From the NCBI GenBank assembly GCA_944386225.1, contig CALXAH010000025.1:1-51544 (forward strand): a stretch of 51,544 nt of DNA. Direction: 5' to 3'. The position numbers were made by a program, and so were the translations under genes. Shown in pieces: positions 7,974 through 17,381 of this stretch; the stretch's first letter is position 1; each line of letters opens with the position of its first letter. Source of the stretch: an uncultured Gemmiger sp. Its GTDB lineage: Bacteria; Bacillota; Clostridia; Oscillospirales; Ruminococcaceae. Below the pieces are notes generated by a model. It had not been told where the DNA came from and ran no database searches. It saw only the letters and a program-made list of their open reading frames with translations.

Positions 7974-10900
7974 ATGGAAGGTAAACAGACTCTGTACGAT
8001 CCGCGCTTTGAACATGACGCCTGCGGCATCGGTGCCGTAGTGAGCATTGACGGCAAGAAGTCCCATGCCACGGTGGACGACGCGCTGCGCATCGTGGAAA
8101 AACTGGAACACCGGGCCGGCAAGGATGCTGCGGGCGAAACCGGCGACGGCGTGGGTATCCTGCTGCAGATTCCGCATGACTTTTTCCAGCGGGCGGCCGC
8201 GGAGTGCGGCGTGACGCTGGGAGAGGCGGGCAGCTACGGCGTGGGCATGTTCTTTTTCCCACAGGATACGCTGCGCGCCAGCCAGGCCCGCAAAATGCTG
8301 GAGATCATCGCGGAAAAGGAAGGTGTGCCGGTTCTGGGCTGGCGTTCGGTGCCGGTCCGGCCGGAGATCCTGGGAAAACGGGCGCTGGACTGCATGCCCT
8401 GCATCATGCAGTGTTTTCTGCAGAAACCGGCGGACGTGGAGCCGGGCCTGCCCTTTGATAAGCGGCTGTATCTGATCCGCCGCACCTTTGAGCAGAGCAG
8501 TGTGGATACCTACGTGGTGTCCATGTCCTCCCGTACGATTGTATATAAAGGCATGTTCCTGGTGCAGCAGCTGCGGGGCTTCTATCCGGATCTTTCCAGC
8601 CCGGACTGCGAGAGTGCCATCGCGCTGGTGCACTCCCGCTTCTCCACCAATACCAATCCCAGCTGGGAGCGGGCCCATCCCAACCGGATGATCCTGCACA
8701 ACGGCGAGATCAACACCATCCGGGGCAATGCCGACCGGATGCTGGCCCGGGAAGAAACCATGACCAGCCCCTTTGTGCGCCAGCAGCGGGAGAAGGTGTT
8801 CCCGGTGATCAACGGGGAAGGCTCCGACTCCGCCATGCTGGACAATACGCTGGAGTTCCTGGTCATGAACGGGGTAGAGCTGCCGCTGGCGGTGATGATC
8901 ACCATTCCGGAACCCTGGCGCAACGATAACACCATCAGCCGGGAAAAACGGGACTTCTATCAATATTACTCCACCATGATGGAGCCCTGGGACGGCCCGG
9001 CGGCCATCCTGTTCTCGGACGGCGAACTGGTAGGCGCGGTGCTGGACCGGAACGGCCTGCGCCCGTCCCGGTACTATATCACCGACGACAACCGGCTGAT
9101 CCTGTCCTCCGAGGTGGGTGTGCTGGACATCCCGCCGGAGCATATTGTGAAAAAGGATCGGCTGCGTCCCGGCAGAATGTTGCTGGTGGACACCCGTGCC
9201 GGCCGTCTGATCTCGGACGAGGAATGCAAGGAGCGTTATGCCTCCCGCAGTCCCTACGGCGAGTGGCTGGATATGCATCTGGTGCAGCTGAGCGAGCTGC
9301 CGGTGCCCAACAAGCGGCCGGAACATCATACCCAGCAGCAGCGGGACCGGCTGTACAAGGCGTTCGGCTATACCTATGAGGATGTGAAATCCGCCATCCT
9401 GCCCATGGCCCGCACCGGCGGGGAGGCCACCGCCTCCATGGGCGCGGACATCCCGCTGGCGGTACTCAGCGACCATCATCCGCTGCTTTTCAACTACTTC
9501 AAACAGCAGTTTGCCCAGGTTACCAATCCGCCCATCGACGCCATCCGGGAACAGGTGGTCACCGATACCCATGTATATGTGGGATCGGACGGCAACCTGC
9601 TGGAGGAAAAGCCGGAAAACTGCCGGGTGCTGCAGATCGAGAACCCGATCCTTACGGCGGTGGATCTGATGAAGATCCGCGCCATGAAGCGGGAAGGCTT
9701 TGCCGTTGCCACCATCTCGCTGCTGTATTATAAGAACACGCCGCTCAAGCGGGCGCTGGATCGGCTGTTCGTTACCTGTGACCGGGCCTGGCGCGGCGGA
9801 GCCAATATCCTGATCCTGTCCGACCGGGGCGTGGACGAAAACCATCTGGCAATCCCGTCCCTGCTGGCGGTGTCGGCCATGGAACAGTACCTGGTTCGCA
9901 CCAAAAAGCGCACCGCCGTCTCCATCATTCTGGAAAGCGGCGAGCCCCGGGACGTGCACCAGTTTGCCACCCTGCTGGGCTACGGCGCCCGGGCCATCTA
10001 TCCCTACCTGGCCCACGAGTGTATCGAGGAACTGGTGGACCGGGGCATGCTGGACAAGGATGTGTCCACCGCCATCGACGACTACAACAGCGCCATTCTG
10101 CACGGCATTGTCAAGATTGCCGCCAAGATGGGCGTATCCACCCTGCAGTCCTATCAATCCTCCCAGATCTTCGAGGCCATCGGTATCCGGCAGGACGTGA
10201 TCGACGACTATTTCACCAATACCGTCAGCCGGGTGGGCGGCATCGGCCTGGAGGAGATCGGCGAGGATGTGGAATACCGCCACAGCCACGCCTTTGATCC
10301 GCTGGGCCTGGGGGTGGATACCACCCTGGACAGCGTGGGCCAGCACAAGCTGCGTTCCGGTGAGGATACGGAGGATCACCTCTACGATCCCCAAACCATC
10401 ATCGCGCTGCGGGAGGCGACCCAGCACAGCGATTACAGCCGCTTCAAGGAGTATACCGCCCGCGTGGACGACGAAAAGCGCCCCCATACCCTGCGGGGCC
10501 TGCTGGAGTTTGACTTCCCGGCAGGCGGCGGCATCCCTCTGGAAGAGGTGGAGCCGGAAACCGAGATCGTCAAGCGATTCAAGACCGGCGCCATGTCCTA
10601 TGGCTCCATCTCGGAAGAAGCCCACGAGTGCATGGCCATTGCCATGAACCGGCTGGGCGGCAAGTCCAATTCCGGTGAGGGCGGCGAAAAGCCGGAGCGC
10701 CTGGGCACCGAGCAGAACAGTGCCATTAAGCAGGTGGCCTCCGGCCGGTTCGGCGTGACCAGCGAATATCTGGTCAGCGCCAAGGAGATCCAGATCAAGA
10801 TGGCGCAGGGGGCCAAGCCCGGCGAGGGCGGCCACCTGCCCGGCAAGAAGGTCTATCCCTGGATCGCCCGCACCCGGTATTCCACGCCGGGCGTGTCCCT

Positions 10901-12491
10901 GATCTCGCCGCCGCCCCATCACGATATCTACTCCATCGAGGATCTGGCCCAGCTGATTTACGATCTGAAGAACGCCAACCGGGCTGCCCGCATTTCGGTC
11001 AAGCTGGTAAGCGAAGCCGGCGTAGGCACCGTGGCGGCCGGCGTGGCCAAGGCCGGCGCCCAGGTGGTGCTGATCTCCGGCTGTGACGGCGGCACCGGCG
11101 CCGCGCCTCAGAGCTCCATCCACAACGCGGGCCTTCCCTGGGAGCTGGGCCTGGCGGAAGCCCACCAGACCCTGATCCAGAACGGACTGCGTTCCCGGGT
11201 GATTCTGGAAACCGACGGCAAGCTCATGAGCGGCCGGGATGTGGCCATCGCGGCCATGCTGGGCGCCGAGGAGTTCGGCTTTGCCACCGCGCCGCTGGTC
11301 ACCATGGGCTGCGTGATGATGCGGGTGTGCAACCTGGATACCTGCCCCTGCGGCATCGCCACCCAGAACCCCAAGCTGCGGGCCTGTTTCGCGGGCAAGC
11401 CGGAATACGTGATGAACTTCATGCTCTTTGTGGCCCGGGAACTGCGGGAGATCATGGCCCGCCTGGGCGTGCGCACCGTGGATGAACTGGTGGGCCGTAC
11501 CGATCTGCTGAAGGTTCGCACCGAAACCACCGGCCGGGGCGGCGCAGTAGACCTGAGCCGTGTGCTGGCCAACCACAGCCAGAGCGGCGCGGCCTGCCAC
11601 TTCCGCGCTCAGGATGTGTTTGATTTCAAGCTGCAGAACACCCTGGATGAACGGGTGCTTCTGCCCGCCTTTGACAAAGCGATGCAGGGCGGCCCCCGCC
11701 GGGTGCAGGTGCCGGTATCCAGTACCGACCGGGCCTTCGGCGCGATTCTGGGCAGCGAGATCACCCGCCGCCTGGGGCATGATGCCCCTGCGGACACCTT
11801 CACGGTGGAGTGCACCGGCGGCGGCGGCCAGTCCTTCGGCGCCTTTATCCCCAAGGGCCTTACCCTGCGGCTGGAAGGCGACTCCAACGACTACTTCGGC
11901 AAGGGCCTGTCCGGCGGCAGCCTGGCGGTCTATCCGCCCAAGGGCAGCCGGTTTGAGGCGGCCGACAATGTGATCATCGGCAACGTGGCGCTGTACGGGG
12001 CTACCTCCGGCACGGCCTTTATCGCGGGCGCGGCCGGCGAGCGGTTCTGCGTGCGCAACTCCGGCGCGTCGGCGGTGGTGGAAGGCGTGGGCGACCACGG
12101 CTGCGAATACATGACCGGCGGCCGGGTGGTGGTGCTGGGCTCCACCGGCAAGAACTTCGCTGCCGGCATGAGCGGCGGCATTGCCTACGTGCTGGACGAA
12201 AAGCACGATTTCTACCTGCGGCTCAACAAAGAGCTGGTTACCATGAGCACCGTTACCGAAAAGCACGATGCGGAGGAACTGTACGGGCTGATCGAAGCCC
12301 ATGTGCAGGCCACCGGTTCGGTACGGGGCGCGGCGATCCTGGCAGACTTCGACCATTGGCTGCCGCTTTTCAAAAAGGTGCTGCCCAACGACTACCGCCG
12401 CATGCTGGCTGCCATCGGCCGTTTTGAGGAAAAGGGCCTGACCCGGCAGCAGGCGGAACTGGAAGCATTCTACGCCGTGAGCGGCCGATGA
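7974..12491 (+). CDS. gltB: Glutamate synthase, large (alpha) subunit
   Basis: The 1,505-residue product makes glutamate from glutamine and 2-oxoglutarate. Domains in order: class II glutamine amidotransferase with catalytic Cys17 after a 16-residue propeptide (HDACGIGAVV); central and FMN-binding synthase domains with SEEAHECMAIAMNRLGGKSN and SGCDGGTGAAP; cysteines of the 3Fe-4S cluster in CNLDTCPCGIATQ; and a C-terminal GXGXG beta-helix domain rich in NVALYGATSGTAF-like repeats. Length is normal for bacterial GltB. ATG 7974 is preceded by AGAGGGGG and gives the usual short propeptide. gltD follows 15 bases later. Its leader holds a terminator, so nitrogen-dependent attenuation is possible though not shown. 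Confidence 0.97.
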   Translation: MEGKQTLYDPRFEHDACGIGAVVSIDGKKSHATVDDALRIVEKLEHRAGKDAAGETGDGVGILLQIPHDFFQRAAAECGVTLGEAGSYGVGMFFFPQDTLRASQARKMLEIIAEKEGVPVLGWRSVPVRPEILGKRALDCMPCIMQCFLQKPADVEPGLPFDKRLYLIRRTFEQSSVDTYVVSMSSRTIVYKGMFLVQQLRGFYPDLSSPDCESAIALVHSRFSTNTNPSWERAHPNRMILHNGEINTIRGNADRMLAREETMTSPFVRQQREKVFPVINGEGSDSAMLDNTLEFLVMNGVELPLAVMITIPEPWRNDNTISREKRDFYQYYSTMMEPWDGPAAILFSDGELVGAVLDRNGLRPSRYYITDDNRLILSSEVGVLDIPPEHIVKKDRLRPGRMLLVDTRAGRLISDEECKERYASRSPYGEWLDMHLVQLSELPVPNKRPEHHTQQQRDRLYKAFGYTYEDVKSAILPMARTGGEATASMGADIPLAVLSDHHPLLFNYFKQQFAQVTNPPIDAIREQVVTDTHVYVGSDGNLLEEKPENCRVLQIENPILTAVDLMKIRAMKREGFAVATISLLYYKNTPLKRALDRLFVTCDRAWRGGANILILSDRGVDENHLAIPSLLAVSAMEQYLVRTKKRTAVSIILESGEPRDVHQFATLLGYGARAIYPYLAHECIEELVDRGMLDKDVSTAIDDYNSAILHGIVKIAAKMGVSTLQSYQSSQIFEAIGIRQDVIDDYFTNTVSRVGGIGLEEIGEDVEYRHSHAFDPLGLGVDTTLDSVGQHKLRSGEDTEDHLYDPQTIIALREATQHSDYSRFKEYTARVDDEKRPHTLRGLLEFDFPAGGGIPLEEVEPETEIVKRFKTGAMSYGSISEEAHECMAIAMNRLGGKSNSGEGGEKPERLGTEQNSAIKQVASGRFGVTSEYLVSAKEIQIKMAQGAKPGEGGHLPGKKVYPWIARTRYSTPGVSLISPPPHHDIYSIEDLAQLIYDLKNANRAARISVKLVSEAGVGTVAAGVAKAGAQVVLISGCDGGTGAAPQSSIHNAGLPWELGLAEAHQTLIQNGLRSRVILETDGKLMSGRDVAIAAMLGAEEFGFATAPLVTMGCVMMRVCNLDTCPCGIATQNPKLRACFAGKPEYVMNFMLFVARELREIMARLGVRTVDELVGRTDLLKVRTETTGRGGAVDLSRVLANHSQSGAACHFRAQDVFDFKLQNTLDERVLLPAFDKAMQGGPRRVQVPVSSTDRAFGAILGSEITRRLGHDAPADTFTVECTGGGGQSFGAFIPKGLTLRLEGDSNDYFGKGLSGGSLAVYPPKGSRFEAADNVIIGNVALYGATSGTAFIAGAAGERFCVRNSGASAVVEGVGDHGCEYMTGGRVVVLGSTGKNFAAGMSGGIAYVLDEKHDFYLRLNKELVTMSTVTEKHDAEELYGLIEAHVQATGSVRGAAILADFDHWLPLFKKVLPNDYRRMLAAIGRFEEKGLTRQQAELEAFYAVSGR

Positions 12492-12506
12492 GAGGAGAGG
12501 GAACAA

Positions 12507-13985
12507 ATGGGAAAGGCAACAGGTTTTCTGGAATATACGCGGTGCAACACCGCGTCGCAGGACCCGCTGGAGCGTATCCGGCATTTCAATGAATTTCACC
12601 CGCCCCTCTCGGAGGAGCAGCGGCGGGAGCAGGGGGCCCGCTGCATGAACTGCGGCGTGCCGTTCTGCCAGTCCGGCATGGTGCTCAACGGGATGGCCAC
12701 CGGCTGCCCGCTGCACAACCTGATCCCGGAATGGAACGACGGCATCTACACCGGCAACTGGGACCATGCGCTGGCCCGTCTGCTCAAAACCAACGATTTC
12801 CCCGAATTCACCGGCCGGGTCTGCCCGGCCTTGTGCGAGGCGGCCTGCACCTGCGGGCTCAACGGGGATCCGGTCACCGTGCGGGAAAACGAACTGGCGC
12901 TGATTGAGTACGGCTTCTCCGCCGGGCTCATGCAGCCCCAGCCGCCCGCCGTGCGCAGCGGCCGCCGGGTGGCGGTGGTAGGCAGCGGCCCTGCCGGTCT
13001 GGCCTGCGCCGACCGGCTGAACCACCGGGGCCACCAGGTCACCGTGCTGGAAAAGGCCGACCGTCCGGGCGGGCTGCTGATGTACGGCATCCCCAACATG
13101 AAACTGGATAAGTCGGTGGTGGAGCGCCGCATCCGCCTGATGGAGGCGGAAGGCGTTGCGTTCCGCACCGGCGTGGAGGTGGGCGCTGATCTGCCCGCCG
13201 CCGACCTGCTGGCGGAATACGACGCGGTGGTGCTCTGCGCCGGGGCTGGCAAGCCCCGGGATCTGGCGCTGCCCGGCCGGGATGCCAAGGGCATCCATTT
13301 TGCGGTGGACTTCCTCACCGCCGCCACCAAGGCGGTACTGGCCGGGAGCGAATCCGCCCTCTCCGCCCGCGGCAAGCGGGTGGTGGTGGTCGGCGGCGGC
13401 GATACCGGCAATGACTGTGTGGGTACTTGCCTGCGGCAGGGCTGCAAGTCGGTGATCCAGCTGGAGATGATGCCCAAGCTGCCGGATACCCGCGCGCCGG
13501 GCAACGAGTGGCCCCAGTGGCCCCGTGTCTGCAAAACCGACTACGGCCAGCAGGAGGCCATCGCCGTGTTCGGCGCCGACCCCCGGCTGTACCAGACCAC
13601 GGTGCAGCAGTTTGTGCCCGATGCCCGGGGCCGCCTGAAAGAGATCGTAACCCTTCGGCTGCAGCCGGAAAAGGACGAAGCCACCGGCCGTACCCGCATG
13701 GTGCCGGTGGAGGGCAGCGAAAGCACCATCAAGGCGGATATGGTGCTGATCGCAGCGGGCTTCCTGGGCCCGGCGGACAGCATTGCCGACGCGTTCGGCA
13801 CCGCCCGCACCCCCCGCAGCACCGTTTCCACCGCGCCGGACGGCTATGCCACCAGTGTGGCGAAGGTGTTCTGCGCCGGGGATATGCGCCGGGGCCAGTC
13901 GCTGGTGGTGCATGCCATCGCCGAGGGCCGCGCCGCCGCCCGGGAAGTGGATCGCTTCCTGATGGGGTATACCAATATGCTGTAA
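12507..13985 (+). CDS. gltD: Glutamate synthase, small (beta) subunit
   Basis: This 492-residue flavoprotein feeds NADPH electrons to GltB. The N-terminal part has the cysteine sets for two low-potential 4Fe-4S clusters: [24 protein letters not shown] and [16 protein letters not shown] first dinucleotide fold ([17 protein letters not shown]) binds FAD and a second ([21 protein letters not shown], in part) binds NAD(P)H. The C-terminal FAD contact [16 protein letters not shown] is present. Length and motif order are those of canonical GltD. It lies 15 bases after gltB with its own GAGAGG ribosome site, and a bidirectional terminator closes the unit 4 bases beyond the stop. Confidence 0.97.
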   Translation: MGKATGFLEYTRCNTASQDPLERIRHFNEFHPPLSEEQRREQGARCMNCGVPFCQSGMVLNGMATGCPLHNLIPEWNDGIYTGNWDHALARLLKTNDFPEFTGRVCPALCEAACTCGLNGDPVTVRENELALIEYGFSAGLMQPQPPAVRSGRRVAVVGSGPAGLACADRLNHRGHQVTVLEKADRPGGLLMYGIPNMKLDKSVVERRIRLMEAEGVAFRTGVEVGADLPAADLLAEYDAVVLCAGAGKPRDLALPGRDAKGIHFAVDFLTAATKAVLAGSESALSARGKRVVVVGGGDTGNDCVGTCLRQGCKSVIQLEMMPKLPDTRAPGNEWPQWPRVCKTDYGQQEAIAVFGADPRLYQTTVQQFVPDARGRLKEIVTLRLQPEKDEATGRTRMVPVEGSESTIKADMVLIAAGFLGPADSIADAFGTARTPRSTVSTAPDGYATSVAKVFCAGDMRRGQSLVVHAIAEGRAAAREVDRFLMGYTNML

Positions 13986-13989
13986 ACGA

Positions 13990-14017
13990 TAAGGGCGTGA
14001 CCGCGGTCACGCCCTTA
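13990..14017. terminator. Shared terminator between gltD and the ArsC-like gene
   Basis: A perfect 28-base palindrome (TAAGGGCGTGACCG and its complement) lies between the two convergent genes. It should stop transcripts from both sides. Confidence 0.75.
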
Positions 14018-14024
14018 CGTCTTG

Positions 14025-14369
14025 TTATTCCCAGCCCTGCCAGACCTCCGGGCAGTACCCCACGGTGGCCTGACGGCCGTTGCGCACGATGGGGGTGCGC
14101 AGAAGCTGCTGGTTTTCATACAGCTTGTCGGCCTTGGCTTCCTCCCCGGCCAGATACCGCAGCAGGGTCAGGGTGGCCTGATCCTTGGCCTTGGGATCGG
14201 TCAGGGCTTCCCAGCCGCCCACAGCCCGGCAGACGTTGTCAAACTCGCCCCGGCTCATGGGCTTTTGTTTCAGGTCAATCATCTGGAAACGAACGCCCCG
14301 TTCCTTGAACCACCGCTGGGCTTTCTTGGTATCAAAACACTTGTTCGTGCCAAAAATCTGAATGTTCAT
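14025..14369 (-). CDS. ArsC/Spx-fold protein (arsenate reductase family)
   Basis: A 114-residue thioredoxin-like protein of the ArsC/Spx/MgsR group. It starts MNIQIFGTNKCFDTKKAQRW, the nucleotide-free thioredoxin fold with a single cysteine (Cys10) where Spx has CxxC, and it keeps the LRTPIVRNG block with the conserved arginine and cis-proline. One cysteine speaks for an ArsC-like reductase that uses an outside thiol, and against a redox-sensing Spx. No ars operon is nearby, so arsenate may not be the true substrate. ATG 14369 has GGGAGG upstream; the longer frame lacks homology. It converges with gltD. Confidence 0.82.
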   Translation of the reverse strand: MNIQIFGTNKCFDTKKAQRWFKERGVRFQMIDLKQKPMSRGEFDNVCRAVGGWEALTDPKAKDQATLTLLRYLAGEEAKADKLYENQQLLRTPIVRNGRQATVGYCPEVWQGWE

Positions 14370-14458
14370 CGCTGCCTCCCGCTTGTGCCTTTTCTGCCAG
14401 TATACCGCGTCCGGCGCGATGGCGCAAGGCGGCAGGATGGATTTTCCCCGTCCTTTTC

Positions 14459-14487
14459 TTGACAAGTTTCGGCTGTTTTTGTATAGT
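14459..14487 (+). promoter_or_regulatory. Promoter of the potABCD-like operon
   Basis: TTGACA (14459-14464) and TATAGT (14482-14487) are 17 bases apart, one of the best vegetative promoters of the window. Transcripts would start near 14494, giving a leader of about 93 bases. Confidence 0.8.
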
Positions 14488-14511
14488 ATACCTTAATAAA
14501 TATTGGGCTAT

Positions 14512-14537
14512 GGGGGCGGCGAAAGCCCCCGCTTTTT
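14512..14537 (+). terminator. Terminator-like hairpin in the potA leader
   Basis: GGGGGC (14512-14517) pairs with GCCCCC (14525-14530) across a seven-base loop and is followed by five T bases. A second GGGGGC at 14572-14577, probably the ribosome site, could pair with the same GCCCCC. The two pairings exclude each other, as in attenuators or translational switches. Confidence 0.6.
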
Positions 14538-14586
14538 GTGTTGCCCCGGCAGCACAAAGCAGCCCGGTTCTGGGGGCGTGTGCAGA

Positions 14587-15630
14587 ATGGAACATCCGGT
14601 TGTTGTTTCCTTACAGGATATCGTGGTGGATTTTGACGGGGAACCGGTGCTTACCGGTCTCTCGCTGGATATTCACGACAAGGAATTTGTCACCTTTCTG
14701 GGGCCGTCCGGCTGCGGCAAAACCACAACGCTGCGGGTGATCGGCGGGTTTGTGCAGCCCAAAAGCGGCCGTGTGCTGTTCGACGGGCAGGACATCACCA
14801 ATCTGCCCCCCTACAAGCGCCATGTGAATACGGTGTTTCAGAAATACGCCCTGTTCCCGCACCTGAACGTGTTCGAGAACGTGGCGTTCGGCCTGCGCCT
14901 GAAAAGCCGGGACGAAAAGGCGATCCGCAGCCAGGTGCTGCAGATGCTGGAGGTAGTGGGCCTCAAAGGGTTCGAGCGCCGCCGCGTCACCACCCTGTCC
15001 GGCGGCCAGCAGCAGCGGGTGGCCATTGCCCGCGGCCTGGTCAACCGGCCCCGCGTCCTGCTGCTGGACGAGCCTCTGGGTGCGCTGGATCTCAAGCTGC
15101 GCAAGGAGATGCAGCTGGAACTCAAGCGGCTGCAGCAGGCGCTGGAGATCACCTTCATCTACGTGACCCACGACCAGGAGGAAGCCCTTACCATGTCCGA
15201 CACGGTGGTGGTCATGAACGGCGGCCTGATCCAGCAGATCGGCAGCCCGGAGGATATCTACAACGAGCCCACCAACGCCTTTGTGGCGGACTTCATCGGC
15301 GAGAGCAACATCCTCAACGGCGTCATGCACCGGGACTTCCTGGTGGAGTTTGCCGGGCGGGAATTCACCTGCGTGGACAAGGGCTTTGCCCCCAACCAGC
15401 TGGTGCAGGTGGTGGTGCGCCCGGAGGACATCCAGGTGGTACCGGCCATTCAGGGCCAGCTTACCGGCGTGGTGCGGGATGTGATCTTCAAGGGCGTGCA
15501 TTTTGAAATGCATGTGGAGCAGGGCGATTTCGAGTGGATCATCCATTCCACCCGCGCCAGCCAGCCCGGCGAGATGATTGGTATGTGCATCGGGCCGGAT
15601 GAGATCCACATTATGCCCCGGGAGGAATAA
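14587..15630 (+). CDS. potA: Spermidine/putrescine-type ABC transporter, ATP-binding protein
   Basis: The 347-residue ATPase drives the importer encoded by the next three genes. Walker A GPSGCGKTT, Q-loop in VFQKYALFPH, signature LSGGQQQRVAIARG, Walker B LLLDEP and the switch histidine in THDQEE are all intact. The C-terminal third (about 235-347) is a TOBE-type regulatory domain with VVRPEDI. Size and order match PotA. ATG 14587 gives a start directly before the first beta strand; a GTG at 14578 with GGGGG closer to it is an alternative that would add three residues. The next gene starts 3 bases after the stop. Expression may be controlled by the leader hairpin. Confidence 0.93.
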   Translation: MEHPVVVSLQDIVVDFDGEPVLTGLSLDIHDKEFVTFLGPSGCGKTTTLRVIGGFVQPKSGRVLFDGQDITNLPPYKRHVNTVFQKYALFPHLNVFENVAFGLRLKSRDEKAIRSQVLQMLEVVGLKGFERRRVTTLSGGQQQRVAIARGLVNRPRVLLLDEPLGALDLKLRKEMQLELKRLQQALEITFIYVTHDQEEALTMSDTVVVMNGGLIQQIGSPEDIYNEPTNAFVADFIGESNILNGVMHRDFLVEFAGREFTCVDKGFAPNQLVQVVVRPEDIQVVPAIQGQLTGVVRDVIFKGVHFEMHVEQGDFEWIIHSTRASQPGEMIGMCIGPDEIHIMPREE

Positions 15631-15633
15631 GCC

Positions 15634-16518
15634 ATGCGCCGAGATACACGTCTGGCCTATCCGTATGTGGTATGGATGGTGATCTTCATCGCCGTGCCGC
15701 TGCTGATTGTGGCCTACTTTGCCTTTACCGACAAGACCGGCCAGTTCACCCTGGACAATCTGCGCCAGATCGGGGAATACGCGCCGGTTTTCCTGCGCAG
15801 CCTGCTGCTGGCCGCCCGCGCCACCGTGATCTGCCTCGTGCTGGCGTTCCCGGCCGCCTGGTGGCTCAGCCGCCTGCGGGCCAACCACCAGCGCATCATG
15901 CTGATGCTGGTGATGCTGCCCATGTGGATGAACTTTCTGCTGCGCACCTATGCCTGGATGACCCTGCTGGAAAACAACGGACTGCTCAACCGGCTGTTCG
16001 GCGCCATGCATCTGTTTGATCTGGTCAACGGGGTCAACGCCGCGCTCAACGGCCTGTTTGGCTGTTCGCTGCCCACCGGCATCACCTATTTTCCCATGAT
16101 CAACACCTCCGGCGCGGTGGTGCTGGGCATGGTGTACAACTATCTGCCCTATATGATCCTGCCGCTCTACACCATCATGGTCAAGATCGACAATTCCGAG
16201 ATCGAAGCTGCGCAGGATCTGGGCGCCAACACCCGTATGATCCTCACCCGGGTGCTGATCCCTATGTCCACCCCTGGTATCTCTACCGGCATTACCATGG
16301 TGTTTGTACCCAGCGTATCCACCTTTATCATCAGCCGGATGCTGGGCGGCGGCGGCAACATGCTGGTGGGCGATCTGATCGAACTGCAGTTCCTGGGCAA
16401 CAGCTACAACTATAACCTCGGCAGCGCCATGAGCCTGGTGCTTATGGTGATCGTGCTGCTCTGCATGGGGGTCACCAATACCTCCGGCGGCGAGGACGGC
16501 ATTGAGGGGGTGGTATGA
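15634..16518 (+). CDS. potB: Spermidine/putrescine-type ABC transporter, permease B
   Basis: A 294-residue inner-membrane permease with six hydrophobic spans, the first close to the N-terminus (YPYVVWMVIFIAVPLLIVAYF, in part). The coupling EAA loop is EIEAAQDLGANTRMILTRV, which docks onto the ATPase. It matches PotB in length and layout. It follows potA by 3 bases and overlaps potC by 4 bases (ATGA), so both permeases are translated in step. The C-terminus after the last span is short and acidic. Confidence 0.92.
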   Translation: MRRDTRLAYPYVVWMVIFIAVPLLIVAYFAFTDKTGQFTLDNLRQIGEYAPVFLRSLLLAARATVICLVLAFPAAWWLSRLRANHQRIMLMLVMLPMWMNFLLRTYAWMTLLENNGLLNRLFGAMHLFDLVNGVNAALNGLFGCSLPTGITYFPMINTSGAVVLGMVYNYLPYMILPLYTIMVKIDNSEIEAAQDLGANTRMILTRVLIPMSTPGISTGITMVFVPSVSTFIISRMLGGGGNMLVGDLIELQFLGNSYNYNLGSAMSLVLMVIVLLCMGVTNTSGGEDGIEGVV

Positions 16519-17381
16519 TGGGCAAACGACGCGGCAGCGCGCTGATGCGCGCCTATCTGGTCTTACTGTTCAGCTTCTTTTATCTGCCCATCGTGGTGCT
16601 GATGGCCTACAGCTTCAACGAAAGCAAAAGCCGCAGCAATTTCACCGGCTTTACCTTTAAATGGTACGAAAGCCTGTTCCACAACGATATGATCCTCAGC
16701 GCCCTGGGCCTGAGCCTGGCGCTGGCGCTGATCAGCGCGGTAATCGCCACGGTGGTGGGCACCATGGCGGCCATCGGCATCAGCGGTATGGGACGCAAAA
16801 GCCGCCTGATCATCAACAATGTCAGTTATATTCCGGTTGTCAACCCGGAAATCATCACCGGCGTTTCCCTGATGCTGCTGTTCGTGGCCTGGAGCGGCGC
16901 CGCTGCCTGGTGGAACCAGAACGCCCCGGCCTTTCTGCGCTTTTTTCCGGAGGATGTGATCGGTTTTCCCAGCCTGCTGATCGCCCATATCTCGTTCTGC
17001 CTGCCCTACGTGATCTTTAACGTGGCACCCAAGCTGCGCCAGATGGATGTGCGCCTGTATGAGGCCGCGCTGGATCTGGGCTGCAACCACCGGCAGGCAT
17101 TCTTCAAGGTGGTGCTGCCGGAGCTGGCCCCGGCCATCTTCTCGGCTTTTCTGATCAGCCTGACCTATTCCATCGACGATTTCATCATTTCCTACTTTAC
17201 CTGCGGCACGCTGCAAACGCTGCCCATCGCCATCTACAGCATGACCCGCAAAAAGGTCAGCCCGGAGATCAACGCCCTGTCCACCATCATGTTCCTGGTG
17301 ATTCTGGCCATCATCCTGATCTCCAACCTGGCGGACAGCCGCCGCGCCCGGTACAAGGCGGCGAAGAAGGAGGAAGTATGA
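16515..17381 (+). CDS. potC: Spermidine/putrescine-type ABC transporter, permease C
   Basis: A 288-residue second permease with six hydrophobic spans; the coupling loop reads YEAALDLGCNHRQAFFKVVL. The N-terminus is basic (MMGKRRG), which fits an inside location. It overlaps potB and the binding-protein gene by 4 bases on each side. PotB and PotC normally form the heterodimeric channel of polyamine importers. Two adjacent ATGs at 16515 and 16518 make the exact start uncertain by one residue. Confidence 0.92.
   Translation: MMGKRRGSALMRAYLVLLFSFFYLPIVVLMAYSFNESKSRSNFTGFTFKWYESLFHNDMILSALGLSLALALISAVIATVVGTMAAIGISGMGRKSRLIINNVSYIPVVNPEIITGVSLMLLFVAWSGAAAWWNQNAPAFLRFFPEDVIGFPSLLIAHISFCLPYVIFNVAPKLRQMDVRLYEAALDLGCNHRQAFFKVVLPELAPAIFSAFLISLTYSIDDFIISYFTCGTLQTLPIAIYSMTRKKVSPEINALSTIMFLVILAIILISNLADSRRARYKAAKKEEV

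Noticed and set aside
7812-13913. An open frame of more than 2,000 codons on the minus strand
   Set aside because: It is the antisense of gltB-gltD. GC-rich codons with C or G at the third position leave few stops in that frame; the translation is a His/Gly/Ala-rich string without motifs. Similar long antisense frames under the M20, galactosidase, Clp and carboxyltransferase genes were dropped for the same reason.
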